The notes under the pieces are model-generated. The model saw nothing but the letters and a program-made list of their open reading frames with translations, was not told the DNA's origin and searched no databases. Below, in pieces: positions 1 to 8,039 of a DNA stretch of 64,000 nucleotides (positions within the stretch are counted from its first letter, which is position 1; every line of letters begins with the position of its first letter). The stretch is taken from the NCBI RefSeq assembly GCF_004217335.1, contig NZ_SHMP01000005.1, forward strand, positions 310,001-374,000, given 5' to 3'. The translations under genes were made by a program, and so were the position numbers. This DNA comes from Natrinema hispanicum (GTDB lineage: Archaea; Halobacteriota; Halobacteria; Halobacteriales; Natrialbaceae).

Positions 1-101
1 GCTGGAGAGACGATCGAGAGTGATCCTAAGGCGTCAGTTCCTTGCAGTTCCATTTGCTCTAACGGCTCCTGACAGTCCGGACACGTCTTTTTAGAGGGCA
101 T
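1..101 (-). CDS. Zinc-ribbon protein, N-terminal fragment (runs off the window)
   Basis: The reading frame starts at an ATG (complement of 99-101) and continues past the left edge, so only about 33 residues are visible. They begin MPSKKTCPDCQEPLEQMEL, with a CxxC pair near residues 7-10 that would be the first half of a zinc ribbon. Small haloarchaeal zinc-ribbon proteins often begin this way. The second cysteine pair and the function lie outside the window. Confidence 0.6.
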   Translation of the reverse strand, partial: MPSKKTCPDCQEPLEQMELQGTDALGSLSIVSP

Positions 102-340
102 ATGTATCACCATCCACACTTCTATCAAAAATCGGTTGGTTTGCCTTCTTACTCGAATTTACCTGTTCCGTCATATTACGATAGATTCGCACATGTAATG
201 ACCGAGCTGACCGATTCGGTTCCAAGCATAATTCTGAATAACAACGTCGTGCTCCGATCTACCGTTACACCGGTCGCTGCTGTGGGTGGTTCCGTTTCGA
301 AAACCCTCGCCTCGAGTGGGCGCTGTCCTCGACGGATCGG
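102..340. other. Intergenic, no gene seen
   Basis: This stretch is AT-richer than its flanks and holds no reading frame with haloarchaeal codon bias. It lies upstream of the leftward zinc-ribbon gene and downstream of the leftward HD-domain gene, so it probably carries a promoter and a terminator. I could not place either with confidence. Confidence 0.5.
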
Positions 341-1015
341 TTACTCGCCCAGTGCCGCGATTTCGTCTTCGAGCCACTCGCTGAACCACTTGACGCGTTT
401 GAGCCGCTGGTGGGCGATGCTCTCTGCGGTCTCGCTTTGGACGCGCGAGGCGGCGTCGTACCCACGCTCTAAGACGCGCTCGACCATCTCTTCGCTGTCC
501 ATGTGCGTGCGAGCCTCATAGCCCATGCGCAACAGCATGAGTGCGGTCCCGTTTGCACCGACCTTATCGAGCAGGTCGGCCTCGATGAGACACTGGGTCT
601 CGAGGGCGAGATCGGTCAGATCGCCCTGATAGGAGTGGTGTTCGATCGAACGACACACCTGCTGGACGAACGACTCGGGATACTCGCCGTGGGACTCGAG
701 GTACTCACGGGCGACGCGAGCGCCGGCCTCGGCGTGGAGTTCCTGGTCGGTCTCGAGTTTGGCGACGTCGTGAAAGAGAGCGGCGACGCGGGTGACGTCG
801 ATGTCCGCGCCCTCCTTCTGTGCGATTTCCGTTGCGAGATCGACCACGTTGAGGATGTGATTGTGGCGGTACTCGGCGGAGTGCCACGGATACCAGCGCA
901 TCCGCCCACCCTCGTCTTCCTTCTCGACGCTTGCCGCGAGATATTCGAAGACGAATCCTTTCATCTCCTCGAACTCGGCGTCGGTCACCCTGGTCTCTTT
1001 TATTTCGACGCCCAC
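341..1015 (-). CDS. HD-domain metal-dependent phosphohydrolase-like protein
   Basis: The protein is 224 residues from a GTG at 1015, chosen because a strong GGAGG lies about 9 nt upstream. An internal ATG at 964 is the alternative. The frame stays open further upstream but runs into the opposite mutase gene, and that extension is rejected. HD-superfamily residues are visible: His51, the His82-Asp83 pair in FHDVAK, His126-His127, and Asp147. Known: HD proteins bind divalent metals and hydrolyse phosphoesters, often of nucleotides. The substrate cannot be told from the sequence. It is divergent from the methylmalonyl-CoA mutase genes, so the two may share a control region. Confidence 0.85.
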   Translation of the reverse strand: MGVEIKETRVTDAEFEEMKGFVFEYLAASVEKEDEGGRMRWYPWHSAEYRHNHILNVVDLATEIAQKEGADIDVTRVAALFHDVAKLETDQELHAEAGARVAREYLESHGEYPESFVQQVCRSIEHHSYQGDLTDLALETQCLIEADLLDKVGANGTALMLLRMGYEARTHMDSEEMVERVLERGYDAASRVQSETAESIAHQRLKRVKWFSEWLEDEIAALGE

Positions 1016-1237
1016 GATAGATCCCTCCGCAGCAGACGAACGATAGTCATTACTGGAATGTTCGGTCGTTTCGCTCTTTAGCCTTTGGTTCGGTCCAGTT
1101 TTGGGCGATATGACACTCATGCCGTCACAACGCCACTCGATCACCGACCCGTGGCCGCCACGGAATTCCGTCGCTGCACCAGACGATGGAAATAATTTTC
1201 CGTTAAAGTCAAACAGTCGGCTCGGAAAGAGGGGGGT

Positions 1238-1654
1238 ATGAGCAGCGAACAGGAAGCGGAGTCGATTCGGTGTCTCGTCGCCAAAGTCGGCCTCGACGGT
1301 CACGACCGCGGGGCACACGTCATCGCACGCGCGTTCCGTGATGCCGGCTTCGAAGTCATCTATTCCGGACTGCACAAATCGCCCGATCAGATCGTTCAGG
1401 CCGCCGTGCAAGAGGACGTCGACGTCCTCGGCATCTCCATTCTCTCGGGAGCCCACGACACGCTCGTCCCGAAGATCATGGACGGGCTCGAGGAGTACGG
1501 TGCCAAAGACGACACGCTCGTGCTCGCCGGCGGCGTCATCCCCGACGAGGACCGCGAGGGACTCAAAGACGACGGCGTCGCGGCCATCTTCGGCCCCGGG
1601 ACCTCGATCGAGGAAACCATCGAATTCGTCCGCGAAAACGCGCCGCAGCGATGA
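1238..1654 (+). CDS. mcmA2: Methylmalonyl-CoA mutase, B12-binding (small) subunit
   Basis: This 138-residue protein is a stand-alone cobalamin-binding domain. The DxHxxG signature is DGHDRG at residues 20-25, with His22 as the expected lower axial ligand of cobalt, followed by a SILSGAH segment and a glycine-rich GPGTS loop near the end. In haloarchaea the mutase is split into a catalytic subunit and this subunit. Together they interconvert (R)-methylmalonyl-CoA and succinyl-CoA. The catalytic subunit is not in the window. A GAGGGGGG Shine-Dalgarno-like run sits just before the ATG. The stop overlaps the next start as ATGA, so it is translationally coupled to meaB. Confidence 0.93.
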   Translation: MSSEQEAESIRCLVAKVGLDGHDRGAHVIARAFRDAGFEVIYSGLHKSPDQIVQAAVQEDVDVLGISILSGAHDTLVPKIMDGLEEYGAKDDTLVLAGGVIPDEDREGLKDDGVAAIFGPGTSIEETIEFVRENAPQR

Positions 1655-2748
1655 CCATGGACGAAGCCGACGAATCGCTACTCGAAGCGCTGCTGGCGGG
1701 CGAACACCGCGCACTCGCTCGAGTCATCTCGAAGATCGAGAACCGGTCGCCAGGGTATCGAGACCTCGTCTCGGAGCTCTACGCCCATACGGGCAATGCC
1801 GACGTGATCGGCATCACCGGCTCGCCGGGCGCAGGCAAGTCGACGCTGGTCGACAAACTCGCCGAGGCCTACCGCGAGCGTGGCGAGACGGTTGGGGTCA
1901 TCGCGATCGACCCTTCCTCGCCGTTTACCGGTGGTGCCGTACTGGGCGACCGCATCCGCATGGCGTCGACCGTCGGCGACATGGATGTTTTCGTCCGCTC
2001 GATGAGCGCCCGTGGCACCCTCGGCGGGCTCTCGACGGCCACTGCAGACGCTGTCAAGGCGATGGACGCCTTCGGCAAGGACAAGATCATTATCGAGACC
2101 GTCGGTGCCGGTCAAAACGAGATCGACATCGTTCGGACCGCCGACACCGTCGCCGTCCTCGTCCCGCCGGGCTCGGGTGATGACATCCAGACGCTGAAAG
2201 CCGGCATCTTAGAGATCGCCGACATCTTCATCGTCAATAAAGCCGACCGCGAGGGCGCAGATCGGACCGTCCAAGAATTGCGTGAGATGGTCCATCTTGG
2301 CGAAGAAAGCGGACTCGCCGGTGGCGCTGGCCACCACGGCGTCGACGCGATGGACGGCGATGGCGCGGGCTGGGGCGATGTCGACGAAAGCGGTGACGAC
2401 ACCGACGACTGGACCACCCCGATCGTCGAGACGGTCGCCACGAAGGGGACCGGCGTCGACACCTTCATCGACGAACTCGGGAACCACCGGTCGTACCTCG
2501 TCGACTCCGGAACCCACGCCGAGAAGGTCCGGCAGCGCTACGCCGAAGAAATCAGAACGCTACTGCGCGAGGACGTCCATGCGCTGCTCGAGGACGAACT
2601 TGCCGACAGCGGCGGCATCGACGACCTCGCCGAAGCCGTCCGGCAGGGCGAGACCGATCCCTATTCGATCGCAACTGACGTGCTCGAACCCGTCGAGGCC
2701 TGCGTCGAGAATCTGGCTGCCGACGCGGACGGCTCGAGTGCCGAGTAG
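1651..2748 (+). CDS. meaB: MeaB/ArgK-type G-protein chaperone of methylmalonyl-CoA mutase
   Basis: The 365-residue P-loop GTPase has its Walker A (GSPGAGKS) at about 57-64, switch and Walker B segments in the middle, and an NKAD base-recognition motif near 195. Known: MeaB (human MMAA) gates cobalamin loading of methylmalonyl-CoA mutase and protects it from inactivation. The start overlaps the mutase-subunit stop by 4 nt, which supports this role over a link to arginine transport. Oddity: a glycine/aspartate-rich, low-complexity insertion at roughly 225-255 separates the GTPase core from the C-terminal dimerisation arm. Bacterial family members lack this. Confidence 0.93.
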   Translation: MTMDEADESLLEALLAGEHRALARVISKIENRSPGYRDLVSELYAHTGNADVIGITGSPGAGKSTLVDKLAEAYRERGETVGVIAIDPSSPFTGGAVLGDRIRMASTVGDMDVFVRSMSARGTLGGLSTATADAVKAMDAFGKDKIIIETVGAGQNEIDIVRTADTVAVLVPPGSGDDIQTLKAGILEIADIFIVNKADREGADRTVQELREMVHLGEESGLAGGAGHHGVDAMDGDGAGWGDVDESGDDTDDWTTPIVETVATKGTGVDTFIDELGNHRSYLVDSGTHAEKVRQRYAEEIRTLLREDVHALLEDELADSGGIDDLAEAVRQGETDPYSIATDVLEPVEACVENLAADADGSSAE

Positions 2749-2840
2749 GCCGGTCGCTCGAATCGCAGCACCCGTCGCGGTTGCAGCAGAACCTGTATCT
2801 GAACCTGAACTCTAAGGCCGTCGCCGTCCTACTGCTTCGT

Positions 2841-3779
2841 ATGAAAGGCCGAACAGTCCTCGGTGCAGCCCTCGGAACTGTCGGCGGGGCCATCGTCGGC
2901 AATCGCCTGCTGAAACGGCGTGCCGGTGACCTCGAGAACCCGCTGGTCGGCATCGAACGCACCTATCGCTGGCGAGGGATCGAGACGACCTACACCGTCG
3001 CCGGCGATCCGACCGATCCGGACATGCTCTTGTGCCATGGGATCTACGCAGGCGCAAGCAGTTACGAGTTCGAACCGATCGTCGAACAGTTAGCCGAGGA
3101 CTATCACGTCTACGCGGTCGACTTGCCGGGCTTTGGCCGCTCCGAGCGACCGCCGCTGATCTACACGCCGTCCCTGTATGCCGAGTTCATCCGTGACTTC
3201 GTGGGCGACGTGACGGCGGAGCCGATCGTCGTTGCCTCCTCGCTGACTGGCTCGTTCGTGGTCGATGCCGCCGACGAAACCGACTTCCAGCAGCTGGTGT
3301 TGATCTGCCCGACCGACGAAACGGCGACTGAGCGGCCGTGGCTCCGAACCTTGCTTCGGACACCGGTCGTCGGGACGACGCTCTATAACCTGCTCGCGAG
3401 CAAACCCTCGATCCGCTATTTCTACGACCGGGAGGGGTACTACGATACCAGCCGGATCGATCCGGAGACGGTTCAGTACACCTGGGACAGCGCCCACCAG
3501 CCCAGCGCGCGCTACGCTCCCGCCTCCTTTGCCGCGGGCACCCTCGATCCCGAGTTCGACCTTGCGACCGAACTGGCCGTCCTCGAGACGCCGACCACGC
3601 TCGTCTGGGGCCGCGATGCGGGCCTCGTTCCACTTCGAGATGGGCGCGACCTCGCGGCGGCTGCCGATCTGGATCTGGTCGTCATCGACTACGCGACGCA
3701 GTTGCCCCACGCCGAACATCCCGACGAGTTCGTCGAGTATCTGCGTGCGGAACTGCTGGCTGTCGACATCGACGAGTAG
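2841..3779 (+). CDS. Alpha/beta hydrolase fold protein
   Basis: The protein is 312 residues from ATG 2841 (MKGRTVLGA). The frame is open for another 20 codons upstream, but that part looks non-coding. The N-terminus has a short hydrophobic glycine-rich segment that could anchor it to the membrane. Then come the usual fold elements: CHGIYAG as oxyanion-loop region, PGFGRSERP, a nucleophile-elbow region VVASSLTGSF, a cap-like middle, and a late Asp and His (LPHAEHPDE). Oddity: the elbow reads A-S-S-L-T where the family normally has GxSxG. Substrate unknown. It follows meaB by about 90 nt, and co-transcription is possible. Confidence 0.85.
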   Translation: MKGRTVLGAALGTVGGAIVGNRLLKRRAGDLENPLVGIERTYRWRGIETTYTVAGDPTDPDMLLCHGIYAGASSYEFEPIVEQLAEDYHVYAVDLPGFGRSERPPLIYTPSLYAEFIRDFVGDVTAEPIVVASSLTGSFVVDAADETDFQQLVLICPTDETATERPWLRTLLRTPVVGTTLYNLLASKPSIRYFYDREGYYDTSRIDPETVQYTWDSAHQPSARYAPASFAAGTLDPEFDLATELAVLETPTTLVWGRDAGLVPLRDGRDLAAAADLDLVVIDYATQLPHAEHPDEFVEYLRAELLAVDIDE

Positions 3780-3858
3780 TCGACCACCGACGAGCTGGGA
3801 ACTGCGGCTCGTGCTGTCTGCTGGCCATGAACGACACGTACCGACGGTCGCGAACGGA

Positions 3859-4251
3859 CTATGCCGGTCGGAACCCGATCACGCGCTCGCCGGTCGTCTC
3901 CGAGACCGTAATCTCGAGTTCGACCTCGAGCCCCGTCTCAACCCCCTCGGGATCGATCCCCACAACTTGCCCAGTGATCCGCACGGGACCGACGTTCGCG
4001 ATGGCAGTCGCATACGGAGCGTCCTCTTCGAACGCCGGCGTCGGAACGTGCGTGATGGTGAACGTCTCGATCTCGCCGCGTTCGGGGAGGCCGACCTCCT
4101 CGAGATCGGTCGCGCCACAGTCGAGACAGACCCGCCGCGGGGGTAGGGAGCCGTGGCCATTGGCACACTCGAGGTAGTAGGCGTCGCCGGTTTCGGCGGC
4201 GTCGAGCCACTCGTCGAAGCCGGCGTCTGCGACGTCATCAGTGTCGCTCAT
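3859..4251 (-). CDS. OB-fold/zinc-ribbon (DUF35) thiolase partner protein
   Basis: The 130-residue protein starts at ATG 4251, chosen because a GGAGGTGATG ribosome-binding site lies 8 nt upstream. It has an N-terminal helix, a zinc ribbon with cysteines at LECANG and CLDCGA spaced like a rubredoxin knuckle (the first knuckle is incomplete), and a C-terminal OB fold. Known: DUF35 proteins form complexes with archaeal SCP2-type thiolases and channel acyl-CoA between enzymes. It lies about 50 nt downstream of the thiolase gene on the same strand, so a two-gene operon and a complex are very likely. Confidence 0.88.
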   Translation of the reverse strand: MSDTDDVADAGFDEWLDAAETGDAYYLECANGHGSLPPRRVCLDCGATDLEEVGLPERGEIETFTITHVPTPAFEEDAPYATAIANVGPVRITGQVVGIDPEGVETGLEVELEITVSETTGERVIGFRPA

Positions 4252-4300
4252 TCGTCCATCACCTCCGGACATCCGTCCGGCGTCATCGCGATCGCTCGGC

Positions 4301-5467
4301 TCACGCGACCACCTCCAGGACGTGAACCATCGCACTCGCAACCGTCCCACCCGCGTTGTGGGTGACGCCGGTCGTCGCATCCGCGACGTGGTCGCTGTTT
4401 GGATGCGTGCCCGCAAGCAGCGTCGCCATCTCGGCGACCTGAGAGGCACCGGTTGCGCCGACCGGGTGGCCCTTCGCCTTCAGCCCACCCGAGAGGTTGA
4501 CCGGCAACTCGCCGTCGGCAGTCGTTCGCCCGTCGCGGGCCGCCGAAATCCCCTCACCGATCGGCTCGAGATCGAGCGCCTCGAGCGCCAGCACTTCGGC
4601 GATCGTAAAGCAGTCGTGGACTTCCGCGACGTCTACGTCGCCGGCATCGATATCGGCGTCGGCGTAGGCCTCTTCGCCGGCCTCGCGGGCGGCCGGCGAG
4701 CGCGCAAGGTAATCGCGGTCATGCAGTGCCATCCGATCGCCGCCCTGGCCAGTGCCCGTGATCGCGACTGGTGCCTCGAGGTCGTGATCTGTGGCGTAGT
4801 CCTCGCTGGTCAGTACGAGCGCGGACGCGCCATCGGAGATCGGACAGGCATCGTAGAGTCCGAGCGGTTCCGAGACCAGCGGAGCCTCGAGCACGTCGTC
4901 GACCTCGATCGCGCGCTGGTACTGGGCCTTCTCGTTGGGGAGCGCGTTGTCGTGGTTCTTGACGGCGATATGGGCCAAGTCTTCACGGTCGCCGCCGAAC
5001 GCGTCGAAGTAGGCCTGGGCCATCAGCGCGTACGCACCGGGGAACGTCGTCCCGGCGCGGACCTCCCAGAGGTCGTCCGCGGCGATCGCAAGTGCCTCCG
5101 TCGCACCTGCGGTGCCGAGGTTGGTCATCCGTTCTGCGCCGCCGACGAGGAGTACGTCGTTTTCACCGGTACGGATCCGCTTGACCGCCTCGCGGACCGC
5201 AACGCCGCTCGAAGCACACGCGGACTCGAACCGCGTCGCGGGTGCCTGAACGCCTGCGGCTTCGGCCATCAGCGGCCCCTGATGGCCCTGATGTTCTGCG
5301 AGTTCGCCCATGAAATTGCCGTAGAAGACGGCCTCGACGTCGTCTCGAGAGACACCGCTGTCCTCGAAGGCCGCGATGCTTGCTTCGGCGAAGAGATCCC
5401 GTCCGGTCCGCTCGGGATTGGCTCCGAACGCTGTTAACCCTGTTCCTGCAACACGAACGTTAGCCAT
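4301..5467 (-). CDS. Thiolase (acetyl-CoA C-acyltransferase, SCP2-like subfamily)
   Basis: The protein is 388 residues from ATG 5467 (MANVRVAG), and no Shine-Dalgarno is present, as in leaderless haloarchaeal mRNAs. Thiolase motifs: nucleophilic Cys84 in ESACASSG, a GHPVGATG active-site loop, and a C-terminal THNAGGT. The last replaces the CxGGG motif of classical biosynthetic thiolases and is typical of the SCP2/archaeal subfamily. The family condenses or cleaves acyl-CoAs. In haloarchaea such thiolase-DUF35 pairs serve mevalonate synthesis, polyhydroxyalkanoate synthesis or beta-oxidation, and sequence alone does not decide which. Confidence 0.9.
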   Translation of the reverse strand: MANVRVAGTGLTAFGANPERTGRDLFAEASIAAFEDSGVSRDDVEAVFYGNFMGELAEHQGHQGPLMAEAAGVQAPATRFESACASSGVAVREAVKRIRTGENDVLLVGGAERMTNLGTAGATEALAIAADDLWEVRAGTTFPGAYALMAQAYFDAFGGDREDLAHIAVKNHDNALPNEKAQYQRAIEVDDVLEAPLVSEPLGLYDACPISDGASALVLTSEDYATDHDLEAPVAITGTGQGGDRMALHDRDYLARSPAAREAGEEAYADADIDAGDVDVAEVHDCFTIAEVLALEALDLEPIGEGISAARDGRTTADGELPVNLSGGLKAKGHPVGATGASQVAEMATLLAGTHPNSDHVADATTGVTHNAGGTVASAMVHVLEVVA

Positions 5468-5743
5468 ATACACACATACTGGATGATCCCGTTAATAGTC
5501 CGCGGTTACGGAGCTGTTATCACAGTCGGCGATCGGCTCCGGCCTTATCGACGAGTAGGTGTGCAGTGGTGCGATCTGTGCGTCGCATCGGAAGCGATGA
5601 GCGCGAAGACTGACGACACTCGTTACGAACTGCTTGCCGTCGATCGCCGTCGGAAGCGTGACGATCGTCTTGATCGGGACGGGAAAGTGCTACAATACGT
5701 GCGCTGAAAACGCATTTAGACGTCTGTGCGGAAGCAGGACGCT
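5468..5743. other. Chromosomal intergenic flank of the integrated element
   Basis: There is no convincing gene here. The stretch separates the thiolase start from the left attachment repeat. Before integration it would have lain directly downstream of the tRNA-Ala gene. Confidence 0.5.
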
Positions 5744-5809
5744 TCAAGGCCCGTCCTCTGCGGCGTCGAACCCTGAGTACGGCGGAGAAGTTGTAGTGGA
5801 CTCGCCGGG
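5744..5809. repeat. Left attachment-site repeat (partial tRNA-Ala 3' end)
   Basis: Positions 5768-5809 match 24277-24318 at 41 of 42 bases (the mismatch is G5790 against A24299). Similarity continues outward through 5744-5767 at about 17 of 24. The last 13 bases are the 3' end of the tRNA-Ala gene present intact at the right end. It lies next to the integrase gene, as expected for one end of a tRNA-integrated element. Directly after it the sequence diverges into a degraded tRNA-like T-arm. Confidence 0.9.
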
Positions 5810-5886
5810 GCTTGATCGATACGGATGCCTGCCAAGGTCTGGGTAGAACGTGTACCGTGTTGCCGTGGAGTTGAGTTCATCATTGG

Positions 5887-6960
5887 TTATAACCCGTCGA
5901 TGAATTCGCGACGAAGCTCCATTTTCTCGCGCTCGGTTCGTTCGTCGTAGTGTTTATCGAGGATGTCACCCGAGACGTTTGCTCGATCGGAGACCACCTC
6001 TTGCGGTGATCCGGTTCGTAGATGGTTCGTGATCGAGCCACGTCGAATCGCGTGGGGAGACCGTGAAGATGGGCAGCCAGCACGTTGGCCGTGCCGCCGA
6101 TGCTTGCAGGTCTTCGGATCCTTCCCGTGTGGGCAATCGCCGAATTCGCACGGCTGTGTCACACGGTAGATCGTCTCACGGATCGACCCTTCGCTAAGCC
6201 GACCTTGAGAGCTGGTGATCAGTGGGCGACGACCATGGCTATCGGTGACCTTCTCACGGTTGTGCGTGATGTAGTCCTTGATCACGTCGCAGTAGTGCGG
6301 TCCGACAGCAATCGATCTCTCGGCCGCTTTCTTGTTCTTTAGTGGTGTACCCGTTTCTGGGCGATGTCGTACGTCGAGACACTGCGCATCCCGGTCGAAG
6401 TCGCCAACGTCGAACGATCGGAGTGTTCCAAGACGGATTCCCGTATGCCAGAGGATCGCCGTCACGACGTGCTCTCGACTGGCGTACGCGAACTGTTCGA
6501 GGTATTCGAGTATTGACTCCGCTCGACTGGCTTCGAGATGTTCGTCACGGGCCTCGTCTTCTGGCTCGACTTCTGGGATCTGGACACTCTCGCGCATTCC
6601 CGGCTCGACGGCGTCGATCGCCGCGCAGAACTCGAGAAAGACGCGGAACGTCTGGAGATAGCCACGGAGCGTGACCGGCTCGACATCTTGGCTTGCCCAG
6701 ACACGGAAGCGGTGTATATTCCGCCCTGTAAGACGGTTCATGTCGTTGATCTCGTGATCGGAACAGAACGCGAGGAACTGCTTGAGACGATACTGGTGAT
6801 TCTGGTATGTCTTTTCAGAGACTTCGGGTTCTCGCTGATTGAGGTACAACTCCACGGCCTTGGCAGGCGGCGTAGGTGTGAGTCCATCGCTCATGGAACC
6901 CCGATCTTTCCGTCGCCCTGCGTCGGCAAAGTCGCTTCGCCCATCGTCTTCCTCCGTCAT
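5887..6960 (-). CDS. Tyrosine recombinase (integrase) of the element
   Basis: The protein is 357 residues from ATG 6960, preceded by GAGGTGA at 7 nt. The N-terminal SAM-like core-binding domain (about 30-130) is followed by the catalytic domain: Arg176 (HTGIRLGTLR), the HxxR pair His303/Arg306 (PHAIRRG), and nucleophile Tyr338 after His337. Oddity: a cysteine/histidine-rich insertion just before HxxR (about 271-297, CxxxxC...C...C) looks like a zinc-binding knuckle. It lies about 80 nt inside the left attachment repeat, pointing outward. It very probably catalyses integration and excision at tRNA-Ala. Confidence 0.93.
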   Translation of the reverse strand: MTEEDDGRSDFADAGRRKDRGSMSDGLTPTPPAKAVELYLNQREPEVSEKTYQNHQYRLKQFLAFCSDHEINDMNRLTGRNIHRFRVWASQDVEPVTLRGYLQTFRVFLEFCAAIDAVEPGMRESVQIPEVEPEDEARDEHLEASRAESILEYLEQFAYASREHVVTAILWHTGIRLGTLRSFDVGDFDRDAQCLDVRHRPETGTPLKNKKAAERSIAVGPHYCDVIKDYITHNREKVTDSHGRRPLITSSQGRLSEGSIRETIYRVTQPCEFGDCPHGKDPKTCKHRRHGQRAGCPSSRSPHAIRRGSITNHLRTGSPQEVVSDRANVSGDILDKHYDERTEREKMELRREFIDGL

Positions 6961-7271
6961 ATCCAGTCACCTCGGCAGCTCTGGGGCTGAGCTACACGCT
7001 CGCGGATCCGATCGCAAACGCTCCAGATGGTGGTGGGTTGAAGGGCGATACAGCATTGACATTGCCGGTCACTGACCGGACGTAGACTGTCGTTCATAGT
7101 GGGGATTTCGTGATCCCCGACCGATCAGCGAAATAGCACAAGTGGTAAAGCCATAGCGACGAAACATACAGCTGACCCAGCGTCTGGCTATTTCGCCATG
7201 GGTCGGGTTCACTCGTGCTCTGACAGCTATCACCCTAACAGAGCACGAGGGGGCTATTCCAACTGTCATCG
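6961..7271. other. Non-coding region dense in inverted repeats, upstream of the integrase
   Basis: No convincing gene is present. There are four perfect inverted repeats in under 200 nt: 7065-7070/7074-7079 (CCGGTC-act-GACCGG), 7101-7106/7113-7118 (GGGGAT/ATCCCC), 7128-7137/7187-7196 (GCGAAATAGC/GCTATTTCGC), and 7212-7222/7239-7249 (CTCGTGCTCTG/CAGAGCACGAG). They could be integrase or excisionase arm sites, an origin, or operators. The last could also serve as terminator of the small gene at 7272-7433. Confidence 0.7.
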
Positions 7272-7433
7272 TCACGTAGCCTCGGGTTCGTCAAGCTCCT
7301 CGAAGTCGAACTCGAGGCGCAAGAGTTCGTCGTAGGTGAGACCGCGCTTGGCCTTTTCGATCCGGAGCCGGTTGCGAAGCGACTCCGAGATCGTGATATT
7401 GGCCTTCGCGTGATGTGCGTTAGGTTGTGACAC
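7272..7433 (-). CDS. Small ribbon-helix-helix/antitoxin-like protein
   Basis: This 53-residue frame starts at GTG 7433 (a second GTG at 7436 is possible) and reads MSQPNAHHAKANITISESL and then an RNRLRIEKAKRGLTYDELL helix pair and an acidic tail. A beta-strand followed by two helices, with 'KANITIS' leading, resembles VapB/CopG-like haloarchaeal antitoxins. A TATA-like TTAAAG lies about 26 nt upstream, which fits a leaderless transcript. No toxin gene is adjacent, so it may be an orphan DNA-binding protein. Codon use is typical of the chromosome, which supports it being real. Confidence 0.65.
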   Translation of the reverse strand: MSQPNAHHAKANITISESLRNRLRIEKAKRGLTYDELLRLEFDFEELDEPEAT

Positions 7434-7457
7434 CACACCGCCGCCTATGCCGATGAG

Positions 7458-7568
7458 CTTTAAGTATCTACTGGTTTGTGATTAGGGCATAAAAGCCCGT
7501 ATATGAGGTTTTCCTCGGGTAAAACCCGGTACCACACTTTCACAATGGTCGAAGACGAGTACTTAAAG
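7458..7568. repeat. 9-bp inverted repeat enclosing three small tandem hairpins
   Basis: CTTTAAGTA at 7458-7466 and its exact complement TACTTAAAG at 7560-7568 flank three compact palindromes: GGGC/GCCC (7485-7498), GAGG-tttt-CCTC (7505-7516) and CGGGT-aaa-ACCCG (7516-7528). The left arm overlaps the TATA-like box of the gene at 7272-7433. The whole is non-coding. Its function is unknown. It may be a regulatory or terminator cluster between two leftward genes. Confidence 0.55.
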
Positions 7569-7636
7569 GCAAATCGATCCAGAACATATTTTACTATACT
7601 CTACGGACTGATTCAAATCCCTCACTTTTGTATTTG

Positions 7637-7903
7637 TTATAGCTCGACCTCTTCGGGGATCAGGTCCCAATGACGAAACGTGAGTTGCAGTTCTTTGCCC
7701 TGTTCCGTGCTCTGTAGGCGGTATGAGTATGCGCCCAACTGTCGACCGGTCTCAGCATGAAGATCGTCTGAGAGTACCTCGAGAACCTCACAGACAAGGC
7801 CATAGTACTGTGTGTCTGGGTCCCCGTGGCCGACGTAGACACGTACCCGATCGCCCGGCGAATATGGGTCTGCCGCCGGTTGTGGGATCTCGTCTTCGAC
7901 CAT
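7637..7903 (-). CDS. Conserved haloarchaeal small protein, function unknown
   Basis: The protein is 88 residues from ATG 7903 (MVEDEIPQPAAD). A second ATG at 7924 would add seven residues. It reads as a compact beta-rich domain: DRVRVYVG, YYGLVCEVLEV, YSYRL, and the end LTFRHWDLIPEEVEL. I recognise the general pattern from hypothetical haloarchaeal proteins and assign no function. It is divergent from hsdM, with about 135 nt between the two starts. A 15-nt copy of its start region (ATGGTCGAAGACGAG) recurs inverted at 7545-7559. Confidence 0.7.
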   Translation of the reverse strand: MVEDEIPQPAADPYSPGDRVRVYVGHGDPDTQYYGLVCEVLEVLSDDLHAETGRQLGAYSYRLQSTEQGKELQLTFRHWDLIPEEVEL

Positions 7904-8039
7904 ACTCGAACACCGTGGTAGCATGGTATCAGTCCATTGTCGTATTCAATTGATACTCTCTGTCGAATCGGTCTGCCCACGAGAGGCGTGTTTCCGCCCA
8001 ACGGAAAGTTACACATAGATCCAATTACTGGTTGCTCGT

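Noticed and set aside
1016..1714. Upstream extension of the HD-domain protein's reading frame.
   Set aside because: It runs antisense through the mutase-subunit gene and is low in haloarchaeal text. A good ribosome-binding site marks GTG 1015.
3090..3719. Leftward frame antisense to the alpha/beta hydrolase.
   Set aside because: A mirror frame of high-GC coding DNA, with no domain and no start signal.
7545..7660. Short rightward frame beginning with ATGGTCGAAGACGAG.
   Set aside because: The similarity ends after 15 nt, and the rest has no haloarchaeal codon bias. Kept only as a repeat.
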